64,000 nt of DNA, taken from contig NZ_CP157794.1 in assembly GCF_040111675.1 (NCBI RefSeq), positions 1,633,501-1,697,500 of the forward strand, read 5' to 3'. The notes beneath the pieces were generated by a model. The model made no database searches and was not told the DNA's origin. It worked only from the letters and a program-made list of their open reading frames with translations. The DNA comes from Salinarimonas sp. Its GTDB lineage: Bacteria > Pseudomonadota > Alphaproteobacteria > Rhizobiales > Beijerinckiaceae. Position numbers and translations under genes: made by a program. Each line of letters begins with the position of its first letter. Positions within the stretch are counted from its first letter, which is position 1. Positions 54,168-63,950 of the stretch are shown one piece after another.

Positions 54168-56354
54168 TCACTCCGCCGCTTGGCGCGGTTCGTATCCGAG
54201 CCGCCGGTTGAGCTCGAAGACGAGCTTCTCGGCCGCGTCCGCGATCACGGTGCCGGGCGGGAACACCGCGGAGGCGCCCATCTCGAGGAGCGTGGGCACG
54301 TCGTCGGGCGGGATCACGCCGCCGACCACGATCATCACGTCCCCGCGATCGTAGGCCTCCAGAGCCTTCTTCAGCTCGGGCACCAGCGTCAGATGCCCCG
54401 CCGCCAGCGACGACACGCCGACGATGTGGACGTCGTTCTCGATCGCCTGACGCGCCGCCTCCTCCGGGGTGGCGAAGAGCGGACCGATGTCGACGTCGAA
54501 GCCGAGATCGGCGAAGGCGGAGGCGATCACCTTCTGGCCGCGATCATGGCCGTCCTGGCCCATCTTGGCGACGAGGATGCGCGGGCGCCGCCCGTCTTCC
54601 TCCTCGAAGGCCTCGACCAGCTTGCGCACGCGCTCGACTGCCGGCGACATGGCTCCGACCTCCCGCTTGTAGACTCCCGAGATCGAGCGGATCTCGGCGC
54701 GATGGCGGCCCCAGACGCTCTCCAGCGCCGCCGAGATCTCGCCGACGGTGGCCTTCGCCCGCCCGGCCTCGACGGCGAGCGCCAGGAGATTGCCCTCGCC
54801 GGTCTCCGCCGCCTTGGTCAGCGCCGCGCAGGCGGCGTCGACGGCGCCCTGGTCGCGCTCGGCGCGCAGACGCGCGAGCTTGTCCAGCTGAAGCGTGCGG
54901 ACATTGGCGTTGTCGACCTTGAGCACCTCGACCGGGCGCTCGTCGAGCGGCTTGAACATGTTGACGCCGATGACCGCCTGGTTGCCGCTGTCGATCCGCG
55001 CCTGGGTGCGCGCCGCCGCCTCCTCGATCTTCAGCTTGGGCACGCCGGCCTCGATGGCCTTGGCCATGCCGCCGAGCGCCTCGACCTCCTCGATATGCGC
55101 CATCGCGGTCTTCGCCAGCTCGGCGGTCAGCCGCTCGACGAAATGCGAGCCGCCCCAGGGGTCGATGACACGGGTCGTGCCGCTCTCCTGCTGGAGGAAG
55201 AGCTGCGTGTTGCGGGCGATGCGCGCGGAGAAGTCGGTGGGCAGCGCCAAGGCCTCGTCGAGCGCGTTGGTGTGGAGCGACTGGGTGTGCCCCTGCGTCG
55301 CCGCCATGGCCTCGATGCAGGTGCGCGTGACGTTGTTGAACACGTCCTGCGCGGTGAGCGACCAGCCGGAGGTCTGCGAATGCGTGCGCAGCGCGAGGGA
55401 CTTCGCGTTCTGCGGCTCGAACTGCTTGACGAGCTTCGCCCAGATCAGGCGCGCCGCGCGCAGCTTCGCCACCTCCATGAAGAAGTTCATCCCGATCGCC
55501 CAGAAGAACGACAGGCGCGGGGCGAACTGGTCGATCGTCAGCCCCGCCGCGAGACCGGCGCGGATGTACTCGACGCCGTCGGCGAGCGTGTAGGCGAGCT
55601 CGAGATCCTGCGTCGCCCCGGCCTCCTGCATGTGGTAGCCGGAGATCGAGATGGAGTTGAACTTCGGCATCTTCTGCGAGGTGAAGGCGAAGATGTCCGA
55701 GATGATCCGCATGCTCGCCGAGGGCGGGTAGATGTAGGTGTTGCGAACCATGAACTCCTTGAGGATGTCGTTCTGGATCGTGCCGGCGAGCTTGTCGGCC
55801 GGCACGCCCTGCTCCTCGGCGGCGACGATGTAGAGCGCCATCACCGGGAGCACCGCGCCGTTCATGGTCATCGACACGCTCATCTGGTCGAGCGGGATGC
55901 CGGAGAACAGAGTGCGCATGTCGTAGATGGAATCGATCGCGACGCCCGCCATGCCGACGTCGCCGGCCACCCGCGGATGGTCGGAATCGTAGCCGCGGTG
56001 GGTGGCGAGGTCGAAGGCCACCGAGAGCCCCTTCTGCCCGGCCGCGAGATTGCGCCGGTAGAAGGCGTTCGAATCCTCCGCCGTCGAGAAGCCGGCGTAC
56101 TGGCGCACGGTCCACGGCTGGGTGACGTACATGGTCGGGTAGGGTCCGCGCAGATAGGGCGCGATCCCCGGCGTCGTGTCGACGAAGCCGAGCCCCGCGC
56201 GGTCCTCTGCGCTGTAGGCGCCCTTCACCGGGATGCCTTCCGGCGTCTCCCAGGGCGCGCCGGCCTCGGCGCCGGCCGCGGCCTCGCCGCGCGCGGCGCG
56301 GGCGAAGGGAACGCTGGTGAAGTCGGGCAGGGTGCTTCCGAGATTGGCGCTCAT
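54168..56354 (-). CDS. scpA: Methylmalonyl-CoA mutase, large (catalytic) subunit
   Basis: This 728-residue adenosylcobalamin-dependent mutase interconverts methylmalonyl-CoA and succinyl-CoA in propionate and branched-chain breakdown. The TIM-barrel part has PYMRGP-like [27 protein letters not shown], and [17 protein letters not shown]. The C-terminal B12 domain has the DxHxxG motif in [15 protein letters not shown] and [14 protein letters not shown]. It is catalytically complete. It is downstream of the small subunit gene but separated by 390 bases of palindromic repeats. Confidence 0.98.
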   Translation of the reverse strand: MSANLGSTLPDFTSVPFARAARGEAAAGAEAGAPWETPEGIPVKGAYSAEDRAGLGFVDTTPGIAPYLRGPYPTMYVTQPWTVRQYAGFSTAEDSNAFYRRNLAAGQKGLSVAFDLATHRGYDSDHPRVAGDVGMAGVAIDSIYDMRTLFSGIPLDQMSVSMTMNGAVLPVMALYIVAAEEQGVPADKLAGTIQNDILKEFMVRNTYIYPPSASMRIISDIFAFTSQKMPKFNSISISGYHMQEAGATQDLELAYTLADGVEYIRAGLAAGLTIDQFAPRLSFFWAIGMNFFMEVAKLRAARLIWAKLVKQFEPQNAKSLALRTHSQTSGWSLTAQDVFNNVTRTCIEAMAATQGHTQSLHTNALDEALALPTDFSARIARNTQLFLQQESGTTRVIDPWGGSHFVERLTAELAKTAMAHIEEVEALGGMAKAIEAGVPKLKIEEAAARTQARIDSGNQAVIGVNMFKPLDERPVEVLKVDNANVRTLQLDKLARLRAERDQGAVDAACAALTKAAETGEGNLLALAVEAGRAKATVGEISAALESVWGRHRAEIRSISGVYKREVGAMSPAVERVRKLVEAFEEEDGRRPRILVAKMGQDGHDRGQKVIASAFADLGFDVDIGPLFATPEEAARQAIENDVHIVGVSSLAAGHLTLVPELKKALEAYDRGDVMIVVGGVIPPDDVPTLLEMGASAVFPPGTVIADAAEKLVFELNRRLGYEPRQAAE

Positions 56355-56373
56355 TGGCAGGCCTCTACACGTG

Positions 56374-56508
56374 CTGTCACCCCGGGTCGCGAAGCGGGCC
56401 CGGGGCCCAGATCCTCGGGGGTGTGTTCAGCGTGCGCGCAAGCGCGCGCGTCCACGAACGCCGCCGCAAGCGTGTCGCGCCGCGGCGTGTCGCAATCCGG
56501 GATGACAC
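56374..56508. repeat. REP-like palindrome 1 between mutase genes
   Basis: It starts CTGTCACCCCGGGTCGCGAA and ends CGCAATCCGGGATGACA, an imperfect inverted pair, with hairpins GCGCGCAAGCGCGC and CGCCGCAAGCG inside. It is the intact form of the element split by the insertion sequence at 29754/31412. Confidence 0.75.
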
Positions 56509-56514
56509 TCCCCC

Positions 56515-56701
56515 CTGTCATCCCGGGGGCCGAAGGCAGCCCGGGACCCGGAACCTCCGGCGACTGTTCAGCGTGCGCGAAGCGCGCGCGTCCCGCGCCC
56601 GTAACGCAGGCGTTCGCGTCGCGGGACGCGGCGTTGCACGCCGCTCCACGATCGTCGGCGGATATGGGTCCCGGACTTGCTTCGCAATCCGGGATGACAG
56701 C
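56515..56701. repeat. REP-like palindrome 2 between mutase genes
   Basis: CTGTCATCCCGGGGGCCGAA and its counterpart ending GCAATCCGGGATGACAG form the ends, with nested GGGACCC/GGGTCCC arms and a GCGACGCGAACGC-type centre. With the previous element it fills the 390-base gap; no coding sequence is seen. It may affect the relative expression of the two mutase genes. Confidence 0.75.
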
Positions 56702-56744
56702 GGGTGGCGTCATGCTTGGAGGATGAGCGCACCGGCTCGCGATA

Positions 56745-58727
56745 TCAAGCACGGGCGGCCTCCTCGGCATGGGCGAGCGCGTCCTCGAGCAGCCCGAGCA
56801 GGTCGACGCCGATGGAGACGAACGCGTCGACGCCCGCTTTGCGCCAGGCCTCCTCGTCCGCGCCCGGGCGGCCGGCGAGGTAGAGACGGGTGCAGCCGGC
56901 GGCCTTCATCGCCTGGGCCGCCGCGACGGCCTCGGTCTCGTAGAGCGCGTCCGACGAGCACAGGCAGGCGATGGTCGCGTCGGACTCGGCGAAGGCGTCC
57001 GCCATGGCGGCGTGGTCCGGGAAGCCGTCGTTGCCGAGCGCGGCGATGCCGCCCGCCTCGAAGGCGTTCTTGGCGAAGGTGGCGCGGGCGTTGAAGGCGG
57101 CGAGCGGGCCGATATTGGCGAGGAAAACCGCCGGGCGCTTGCCGTGGGCGGCGAGGAGCGCGTCGGACCGGTCGCGCAGGCGCTCGTAGGGCTCGGCGTC
57201 GCGCCGGCGCGGCAGCGGCGCGAGCGTCACGGGCGCGACGCCGGCCGGCGCGGCCATGAGCCGGGCGAGGCCCGCGCCGTCGGCCGCGGCGGCGACGAGG
57301 TCGGCGAAGGCCGCGACGGGCCTGGCGTTCGCGTCGGCCTCCGACGAGGGCGGGGCGGGATGTGGCGCGTCGTCCACCGCCATCGCCACCGCCACCGGCT
57401 TCTCGTCGAGGAACGGGAATTCCGAGACGCCGGTGATGGCGTCCTTGCGCTTGGCGAGGGCGGCGTCCCGCGCGGCGCGGGTCGCGCGGACGCGCTCCTG
57501 CAGGGCGCCCGTGCGCAGGCTCTCGACGATCCCGCCTTCGGCCTCGACCTCCTGGAACAGCGCCCACGCTTTCTCGCACAGGGCGTCCGTGAGGCCCTCC
57601 AGCGCGCCCGAGCCGGCCGCCGGGTCGGCGACGCGCCAGAGGTTCGATTCGTGCAGGAGCACGAGCTGCGTGTTGCGGGCTACGCGCCGGGCGAAGGCGT
57701 CGGGCAGCCCGAGCGCGGCGGTGAAGGGCGTCACGACGAGCGAATCCGCCCCGCCGACGCCGGCCGAGAAGGTCGCGACGGTGGCCCGCAGCAGGTTCAC
57801 CCACGGATCGCGGCGGGTGGTCATGCGCCAGGCGGTCTCGGCGTGGAGCCGGATCGGTTTCGGCGTGAGCCCGCTCGCCTCCTCGATCCGCGCCCACAGC
57901 GCGCGGAGCGCCCGGAACTTGGCGATGCCGAGGAACTCGTCCGCATCGGCGACGAGCAGGAACGAGAGCGCGTCCCGCGCCGCGTCGAGCCCATGCCCGC
58001 CGGCCTCCAGCGCGCGCAGATAGGCGACGCCGCAGGCCAGCGCGAAGGCGAGTTCCTGCGCCTCGCTCGCGCCGGCCTCGTGGACCGGCCGCGCATCGGC
58101 GAGGAAGGTGCGCCCGGTGAAGCCGCGCGCGGCGAGGTCGGAGAGCGTCTGCGCCGAGCGCTCGGCCACGATCTCCCAGGGCGCGGACATCCGGCCCGCG
58201 GCGGCGGCCGCGCCGATCGGGTCGAGGGCGAGATCGAGGGTGAGATCGGCGAGCGCGTGGCCGCGGCGTTCGGCGAGCGCGATCAGCAGCGCCGCCGCCT
58301 GCCGCCCGGCGCCGCCGGCGTCGAGCCGGACATGGACGAGGTCGAGCATCACGCCCGCCAGCGCGGCGTCGAGATCCTCCACCGTCTGCGCCTGCAGCCC
58401 GAAGCCGCGCGCCGAGGGCGCCTGGGGCAAGACCAGCGTCAGCGCGTCGGCGCCGCCCTCGAGATCCTCCAGCGCCTGCGCGTTCGCCGCCTCGAGCCGC
58501 GGATCGTCGACGCGCTGCGCGACGCGCCAGGGGCCGTGCGCGGCGCGGCCCGGCCGGGCCGGGGCCTCCGCCTTGTCGTAGAGCGGCTGGACCGCGAGCC
58601 CGTCATAGGTCCTCGAGACGAGCCGCTTCTCGAAATCCGCGCCCTTGAGCACGCCCTCGGCGAGCCTGCGCCAGTCCTCCCGCGAGGGGAGAGGGAAGTC
58701 GGCCGAGAGGGCGTTGTCGTCGATCAT
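56745..58727 (-). CDS. mutA: Methylmalonyl-CoA mutase, small (non-catalytic) subunit
   Basis: This 660-residue homologue of the large subunit lacks the B12-binding signature. The C-terminal domain has FLANIGPLAAFNARATFAKN where the large subunit has the DxHxxG loop, so it should not bind cobalamin. The barrel part carries FPLPSREDWRRLAEGVLKGADFEKRL at the N terminus, a standard small-subunit start. The frame can begin at GTG 58736, but ATG 58727 has GGAG 8 bases upstream and is preferred. It is transcribed before scpA; together they form the heterodimer. Confidence 0.95.
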   Translation of the reverse strand: MIDDNALSADFPLPSREDWRRLAEGVLKGADFEKRLVSRTYDGLAVQPLYDKAEAPARPGRAAHGPWRVAQRVDDPRLEAANAQALEDLEGGADALTLVLPQAPSARGFGLQAQTVEDLDAALAGVMLDLVHVRLDAGGAGRQAAALLIALAERRGHALADLTLDLALDPIGAAAAAGRMSAPWEIVAERSAQTLSDLAARGFTGRTFLADARPVHEAGASEAQELAFALACGVAYLRALEAGGHGLDAARDALSFLLVADADEFLGIAKFRALRALWARIEEASGLTPKPIRLHAETAWRMTTRRDPWVNLLRATVATFSAGVGGADSLVVTPFTAALGLPDAFARRVARNTQLVLLHESNLWRVADPAAGSGALEGLTDALCEKAWALFQEVEAEGGIVESLRTGALQERVRATRAARDAALAKRKDAITGVSEFPFLDEKPVAVAMAVDDAPHPAPPSSEADANARPVAAFADLVAAAADGAGLARLMAAPAGVAPVTLAPLPRRRDAEPYERLRDRSDALLAAHGKRPAVFLANIGPLAAFNARATFAKNAFEAGGIAALGNDGFPDHAAMADAFAESDATIACLCSSDALYETEAVAAAQAMKAAGCTRLYLAGRPGADEEAWRKAGVDAFVSIGVDLLGLLEDALAHAEEAARA

Positions 58728-58920
58728 CCATGACACTCCGCGTGATGCCGGCTTCGTGGTCTACCCGCAAACCGCAGCCCTGCGAAAGTCGCACTTTCGT
58801 TGCGGATCGCCTCGGAGCGCAAGCCCGCAACGGCGCGCCGCCCGTCCGCGTCGCGGCGTTGCGCCCCCTGTCCGCCCTCGCCCTCGCGTCCTATCTCTTC
58901 GCGTGAAAGGACGAAGCCGC

Positions 58921-59376
58921 ATGATACGCCTCACCTTGAACGGACGCGAGACCGCGCTGGACGTCGACCCCGAGATGCCGCTGCTCTGGGCGCTGCGCGA
59001 CCATGCGGGACTCACGGGTACGAAGTTCGGCTGCGGCATCGCGCAGTGCGGGGCCTGCACCGTGCATCTCGACGGCGCGCCGATCCGCGCCTGCGTCACC
59101 CCCGTCGCGGCGGTCGAGGGCGCGGCGGTCACGACGATCGAGGGCGTCGACGGCCCCGTTGCCGAGGCGGTGCGCGCCGCCTGGCGGGAGCTCGACGTGG
59201 TCCAGTGCGGCTATTGCCAGTCGGGCCAGATCATGGCCGCGATCGGCCTCCTCTCGCAGACGCCCGCACCGACGGACGAGGACGTCGTGGCGGCCATGGA
59301 CGGGAATCTCTGCCGCTGCGGCACCTACCAGCGCATCCGCGCGGCGATCGCCGACGCGGCCACGCGGCTCGGCTGA
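58921..59376 (+). CDS. (2Fe-2S)-binding subunit, isoquinoline 1-oxidoreductase alpha-like
   Basis: This 151-residue small subunit of a molybdenum hydroxylase has an N-terminal plant-type ferredoxin cluster, GCGIAQCGACTVHLDG, with a later Cys. The C-terminal second [2Fe-2S] site has VQCGYCQSGQIMAAIGLL and GNLCRCGTYQRI. It passes electrons from the molybdenum subunit encoded 14 bases downstream. It is the IorA form, paired with a subunit lacking its own FAD domain, so the external acceptor is probably a cytochrome. AAAGGACG precedes the ATG. Confidence 0.95.
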   Translation: MIRLTLNGRETALDVDPEMPLLWALRDHAGLTGTKFGCGIAQCGACTVHLDGAPIRACVTPVAAVEGAAVTTIEGVDGPVAEAVRAAWRELDVVQCGYCQSGQIMAAIGLLSQTPAPTDEDVVAAMDGNLCRCGTYQRIRAAIADAATRLG

Positions 59377-59390
59377 GGGGAGGACGTCTC

Positions 59391-61583
59391 ATGCTGTTCA
59401 AGCCGCTTTCCGCCCCCGCGCCGACCCGCCGCGGCTTCCTCGCCGGCTCGCTGACCCTCGGGCTGACGCTCGCCCTCGACAAGCGGGCGGCCCGCGCCGC
59501 CGCCGCGGCCCCCACCGCGCCCTCGGCGCCGGTGGCGCCCAACGCCTTCGTCTCCATCGCGCCGGACGACACGGTGACGGTGACGATCAAGCATCTCGAC
59601 ATGGGCCAGGGCGTCACGACGGGGCTCGCCACCCTCGTCGCCGACGAGCTCGACGCCGATTGGGGCCAGATGCGCTTCGCCTTCGCCCCGGCCGACGCCG
59701 CGCTCTACGCCAACCTCGCCTGGGGGCCGGTGCAGGGCACGGGCGGGTCCACCGCCACCGCCAATTCCTGGCGGCAGCTGCGCCAGGCCGGCGCGGCGAT
59801 GCGGGCGATGCTGATCTCCGCCGCCGCCGCCGAATGGGGCGTTCCCGAGGGCGAGATCGGCGTCGCGCGCGGGCGCGTGCGCCATGCCGCGAGCGGGCGC
59901 GAGACCGGCTTCGGCGCGCTCGCCGAGGCCGCCGCCGCGCTGCCCGTGCCCGAGGCGCCGCGCCTCAAGACGCCCGCCGAATGGATCTACATCGGCAAGG
60001 AGGGCGTGCCGCGCCTCGACAGCCCGTCGAAGACCGACGGCACGGCGACCTATTCTCTCGACGTGCGCCTGCCCGGCATGCTGACCTCTGTGGTCGCCCA
60101 TCCGCCGCTCTTCGGCGCGCGGGTCGCCTCCTTCGACGACGCCGCCGCGCGGGCCGTGAAGGGGGTGGTCGACGTGGTGGAGATCCCGACGGGCGTCGCC
60201 GTCGTCGCGCGCGACACCTGGTCGGCCCTGCGCGGGCGCGAGGCGCTTTCCGTGACCTGGGACGAGAGCCGGGCGGAGACGCGCTCGACGGAGGCGCTCG
60301 TCGCCGAGGCCCGCGCCCGCGCCGAGCGCCCCGGCATGGTCGCGGCGCGCGCCGGCGACGCGGCGGGCGCGCTCGCGGACGCGGCGACGCTGATCGAGGC
60401 CGAGCACGTCTTCCCCTATCTGGCGCACGCGGCGATGGAGCCGATGAACGGCGTCATCGCCCGGCGCGAGGACGGATCCTACGAGGCCTGGGGCGGCTTC
60501 CAGATCCAGACCATCGACCAGGCCGCCATCGCCTCGATCCTCGGTGTCGCGCCGAACCGGGTGCGGCTGAACACGCTCTTCGCCGGCGGCTCCTTCGGCC
60601 GGCGCGCCGTGCCGGGGGCGGACTGGGTCTCGGAGATGGCGCATATCCTGAAGGCGACAGGTGAGGCGGCGCCGATCCACCTCGTCTGGACCCGCGAGGA
60701 CGACATGCGGGCGGGTCATTACCGCCCGCTCGTGCTGCACCGGGTCCGCGCCGGCCTCGACCCCGAGGGCCGGATCGTCGGCTGGGAGCACCGCATCGTC
60801 GGCAAGTCGATCCTCAAGGGCACGCCCTTCGAGGCGCTGATCGTCGCCGACGGCGTCGACGCCACCAGCGTCGAGGGCGCGCGCGAGACGCCCTACCGGA
60901 TCGCCAACCGGAGCGTCGAGGTTCACGACACCCGCGAGCAGGTGCCTGTGCTGTGGTGGCGCTCCGTCGGCCACACCCACACGGCCCACGCCGTCGAGAC
61001 CATGATCGACGAGCTCGCGACCGCCGCGGGGCAGGATCCCGTCGCCTACCGCCTCGGCCTCATGGAGGAGGGCGCGCGCGAGGCCGCGGTGCTGCGCCTC
61101 GCCGCCGAGAAGGCCGGCTGGGACGGTCCGGGCCCGGGCGGCGGCCGGGGGCGAGGCGTCTCGGTCCATACCTCCTTCGGCACGGCCTGCGCCATGGTGG
61201 CTGACGTCTCGGTGGAGGGCGGCGTGATCCGCGTCGATCGCGTCGTCGCCGCGGTGGAGTGCGGCGTGCCGGTGAACCCGGACGTGATCCGCGCCCAGAT
61301 CGAGGGGGCGGTGGGCTTCGGCCTGTCGTCCGTCCTGCGCGAGGCGGTGACGCTCGAGGACGGGCGCGTGCGCGAGACGAATTTCGACGCCTACCGCCCG
61401 ACCCGCTTCTCCGAGATGCCGCGCGTCGAGGTGTACATCGCGCCCTCGCAGAACGATCCCTCCGGAATCGGCGAGCCCGGCGTGCCGACGCTGGCGCCGG
61501 CGATCGCCAACGCGGTCTTCGCCGCGACCGGCCGGCGCCTGCGTTCGCTGCCGCTCGACCTCGCCGCCGGCGAGGGTGCGTGA
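59391..61583 (+). CDS. Molybdenum hydroxylase large subunit, isoquinoline 1-oxidoreductase beta-like
   Basis: This 730-residue molybdopterin-cytosine-dinucleotide subunit of the xanthine dehydrogenase superfamily has a twin-arginine signal ([19 protein letters not shown]) at residues 12-30, so the complex is exported to the periplasm. Family blocks are [49 protein letters not shown] and [19 protein letters not shown], where the catalytic Glu is expected. With the FeS subunit it should hydroxylate or oxidise a heterocycle or aldehyde. The substrate is not evident. Confidence 0.93.
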   Translation: MLFKPLSAPAPTRRGFLAGSLTLGLTLALDKRAARAAAAAPTAPSAPVAPNAFVSIAPDDTVTVTIKHLDMGQGVTTGLATLVADELDADWGQMRFAFAPADAALYANLAWGPVQGTGGSTATANSWRQLRQAGAAMRAMLISAAAAEWGVPEGEIGVARGRVRHAASGRETGFGALAEAAAALPVPEAPRLKTPAEWIYIGKEGVPRLDSPSKTDGTATYSLDVRLPGMLTSVVAHPPLFGARVASFDDAAARAVKGVVDVVEIPTGVAVVARDTWSALRGREALSVTWDESRAETRSTEALVAEARARAERPGMVAARAGDAAGALADAATLIEAEHVFPYLAHAAMEPMNGVIARREDGSYEAWGGFQIQTIDQAAIASILGVAPNRVRLNTLFAGGSFGRRAVPGADWVSEMAHILKATGEAAPIHLVWTREDDMRAGHYRPLVLHRVRAGLDPEGRIVGWEHRIVGKSILKGTPFEALIVADGVDATSVEGARETPYRIANRSVEVHDTREQVPVLWWRSVGHTHTAHAVETMIDELATAAGQDPVAYRLGLMEEGAREAAVLRLAAEKAGWDGPGPGGGRGRGVSVHTSFGTACAMVADVSVEGGVIRVDRVVAAVECGVPVNPDVIRAQIEGAVGFGLSSVLREAVTLEDGRVRETNFDAYRPTRFSEMPRVEVYIAPSQNDPSGIGEPGVPTLAPAIANAVFAATGRRLRSLPLDLAAGEGA

Positions 61584-61682
61584 AGTAAAGGCGGCCGCCG
61601 GGAACTCGCCCCGGTGTCGGGGCGTTGCCGATCGTCCCGAGTAGACTCTCTTTAGGGTGACCTCCAAAGGAAGGCTTCTTCC

Positions 61683-61711
61683 AGCCCGGCCGAAAGCCGG
61701 GCTTCTTTTTT
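61683..61711 (+). terminator. Intrinsic terminator, possibly of a small RNA
   Basis: AGCCCGGC and GCCGGGCT form an 8-bp stem with the loop CGAAA, followed by TCTTTTTT. It lies 100 bases after the molybdenum hydroxylase stop. Just before it a second hairpin, GGAAG-GCTT-CTTCC, is visible (61669-61682), so the transcript end could be a separate small RNA. Confidence 0.85.
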
Positions 61712-61800
61712 GCGCGCGGCGTTCGGCGTCCGCGCCCGATTGACGCGCCGAGCCCGGCGTGCTCGCCTCCTCCGCCCAGGAGACGCGCAGGAGGCACGGA

Positions 61801-62412
61801 ATGAAGCTCTACGACGGCGGGCGCGTGCCCAATGCGCGGCGGGTGCGCATCTTCCTCGCCGAGAAGGGCGTCTCAATCCCCCTCGTTCCCGTGGATCTCG
61901 GCAAGGGCGAGCACAAGAGCGCGGAGTACACCGCCATCAACCCGCTCCAGCGTGTTCCCGCCCTCGTCCTCGACGACGGGACGACGATCTGCGAATCGCT
62001 CGCCATCTGCCGCTACGTCGAGGCGCTCCATCCCGAGCCGCCGCTCTTCGGGACGGACCCGCTCTCGATCGCCCGCATCGAGATGTGGGAGCGGCGGATC
62101 GAGCACGGCCTCCTCGCCCAGATCGCCGCGATCTTCCGGCACACGCACCCCGCCATGGCCGAGCTCGAGGTCCCGCAGGTGCCCGCCTGGGGCGAGGCGA
62201 ACCGGCCGAAGGTCGAGGCCTCGCTCGCCTTCCTCGACCGCCATCTGGCGCAGAGCCCGTTCCTCGCCGGCGACGCGTTCTCGGTGGCCGACATCTCCGC
62301 CCTCGTCGGTCTCGATTTCCTGCGGCTCGCGAAGATGCGCGTGCCGGAAGAGCTCGCCGCGCTGACCGCCTACCACGAGCGCCTGAAGGCGCGCCCCAGC
62401 GCGGCGGCCTGA
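61801..62412 (+). CDS. Glutathione S-transferase family protein
   Basis: This 203-residue GST has the N-terminal thioredoxin-like domain MKLYDGGRVPNARRVRIFLA and the glutathione-binding NPLQRVPALVLDDGTTICESLAI (cis-Pro and Ser). The helical C-terminal domain has FLAGDAFSVADISALVGLDF with the N-capping box. AGGAGG stands 7 bases before ATG 61801. The physiological substrate is unknown. It is followed 39 bases later by a uracil-DNA-glycosylase-like gene on the same strand. Confidence 0.92.
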   Translation: MKLYDGGRVPNARRVRIFLAEKGVSIPLVPVDLGKGEHKSAEYTAINPLQRVPALVLDDGTTICESLAICRYVEALHPEPPLFGTDPLSIARIEMWERRIEHGLLAQIAAIFRHTHPAMAELEVPQVPAWGEANRPKVEASLAFLDRHLAQSPFLAGDAFSVADISALVGLDFLRLAKMRVPEELAALTAYHERLKARPSAAA

Positions 62413-62451
62413 CGCCTCGCTTTCGCCGGGACGGGCGCTTATCTGCGCTCC

Positions 62452-63099
62452 ATGACCGCTCCCCTCGACGCCCTCCTCGCCGACCTGCGCGGGTGCCGGA
62501 TCTGCCGCGACGCGCCGGCCCGCGGCGGGCCGCTGCCGCACGAGCCGCGCCCGATCGTCCAGGCGCATCCGGCGGCGCGGCTGTGCATCGCGAGCCAGGC
62601 GCCGGGCAACCGCGCGCACGTCGCCGGCGTGCCCTTCCTCGATCCGTCGGGGGTGCGCCTGCGCGCCTGGCTCGGCCTCGACGAGGCGACCTTCTACGAT
62701 CCGCACCGGGTCGCCATCGTGCCGATGGGCCATTGCTTCCCGGGCTACGATGCCAAGGGCGGCGACCTGCCGCCGCGGCGCGAATGCGCGCCGGCCTGGC
62801 GCGAACGCGTCTTCGCCGAGCTGTCGAAGCTCGAGCTGATCCTCGTCATCGGCTCCTACGCGCAAGCCTGGCACCTGCCGGAGCACGCCAAGGCGGGGCT
62901 GACCGAGACCGTGCGGAACTGGCGGGAGATCCTCGCCGCGCCGCGCAGCCCGCGGGTGCTGCCGCTGCCGCATCCGTCCTGGCGCAACAACGCATGGCTC
63001 AAGCGGCATGCCTGGTTCGAGGACGAGCTCTTGCCGGTTCTGCGGGCGCAGGTAGCATCGCTGATCGAACGAAGCGCGCAGGAGGAGAACGCTGCATGA
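62452..63099 (+). CDS. Uracil-DNA glycosylase family protein
   Basis: This 215-residue protein is of the uracil-DNA-glycosylase-like superfamily. CRICRDAP near residue 15 suggests a small Cys pair. The glycosylase motif 1 region reads CIASQAPGNRAHVAGVPFLDPSG, and motif 2 is PLPHPSWRN near residue 175. The usual FeS-cluster Cys pattern of family 4/5 enzymes is not complete, so activity is uncertain. The stop overlaps the ATG of the next gene, giving coupled translation. Confidence 0.85.
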   Translation: MTAPLDALLADLRGCRICRDAPARGGPLPHEPRPIVQAHPAARLCIASQAPGNRAHVAGVPFLDPSGVRLRAWLGLDEATFYDPHRVAIVPMGHCFPGYDAKGGDLPPRRECAPAWRERVFAELSKLELILVIGSYAQAWHLPEHAKAGLTETVRNWREILAAPRSPRVLPLPHPSWRNNAWLKRHAWFEDELLPVLRAQVASLIERSAQEENAA

Positions 63100-63878
63100 C
63101 CGAGGTTCTGAGGACGACCCGCGAGGACGGGGTCGCGACGCTGACGATCACGCGGCCGGAGAAGCTGAACGCGCTCACCGCGCGCGTGCACGCCGAGCTG
63201 CGCGGCGCGCTCGCCGCCTGCGCCGAGGACGAGGCGGTGAAGGTCGTGGTGCTCACCGGCGAGGGGAGGGCGTTCTCCGCCGGGCAGGACCTCACCGAGG
63301 ACCTGCCGCGCGGCCCCGACGGGCGCATCGACCTCGGGCCCCCGCTCGCGCGCGACTACAACCCGCTGATCGAGACGCTCGTTTCCTATCCCAAGATCAC
63401 GATCGCGGCGCTCAACGGCCCGGCGGTGGGCGCGTCCATGAACATCGCGCTCGCCTGCGACATCCTCCTCGCCGCCCGCTCGGCCTACCTGCAGGAGGCC
63501 TTCGCCCGCATCGCGCTGATCCCCGACGCGGGCGGAACGTATTTCCTGCCGCGCCTCGTCGGCCCGAAGCGCGCGCTCGCCCTGATGCTGACGACGGACC
63601 CGGTGCCGGCCGCGGAGGCGCAGGCGATGGGTCTCGTCCACAAGGTCTTCGACGACGCCGATTTCGCCCGCGAGGCCGGGGCCTTCGCGATGAGGCTCGC
63701 CGAGGGCCCGCGCCTCGCCTACCGCCTCACCAAGGAGGCCGTGGCGAAGAGCCTCGACAACGACCTCGCCGCCCAGCTGGCGCTGGAGGCGAAGCTCCAG
63801 CAGGAGGCGGGGTTCTCGGACGACTTCGCGGAGGGCGTGGCGGCGTTCCGGGAGAAGCGCGCGCCGCGGTACGGGTGA
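63096..63878 (+). CDS. Enoyl-CoA hydratase/isomerase family protein (PaaG-like)
   Basis: This 260-residue crotonase-fold protein has the oxyanion-hole regions AFSAGQDLTEDL and ALNGPAVGASMNIALACD. It also has ALIPDAGGTYFLPRLVG, where Asp replaces the second hydratase Glu, the pattern of PaaG, the phenylacetate-pathway ring 1,2-epoxyphenylacetyl-CoA isomerase. The other paa genes are not in this window, so the assignment remains to the family. GGAGGAG lies before the ATG, which overlaps the stop of the upstream gene. Length fits the family. Confidence 0.9.
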   Translation: MTEVLRTTREDGVATLTITRPEKLNALTARVHAELRGALAACAEDEAVKVVVLTGEGRAFSAGQDLTEDLPRGPDGRIDLGPPLARDYNPLIETLVSYPKITIAALNGPAVGASMNIALACDILLAARSAYLQEAFARIALIPDAGGTYFLPRLVGPKRALALMLTTDPVPAAEAQAMGLVHKVFDDADFAREAGAFAMRLAEGPRLAYRLTKEAVAKSLDNDLAAQLALEAKLQQEAGFSDDFAEGVAAFREKRAPRYG

Positions 63879-63900
63879 GCAGCTGTCCGCCGGCGCCGAA

Positions 63901-63950
63901 ACCTCCCCGCAGGGGAGGTGGGCCGCGGCGAAGCCGCGGACCGGAGGGGT
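63901..63950. repeat. Intergenic palindromic element (CTCCCCGCAGGGGAGG type), partial
   Basis: CCTCCCCGCAGGGGAGG is followed by the hairpin CCGCGGCGAAGCCGCGG and CGGAGGGGT. It is the same family as 31468-31588, and probably continues past the window end. The last 120 bases of the window hold no gene that I can see. Confidence 0.6.
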
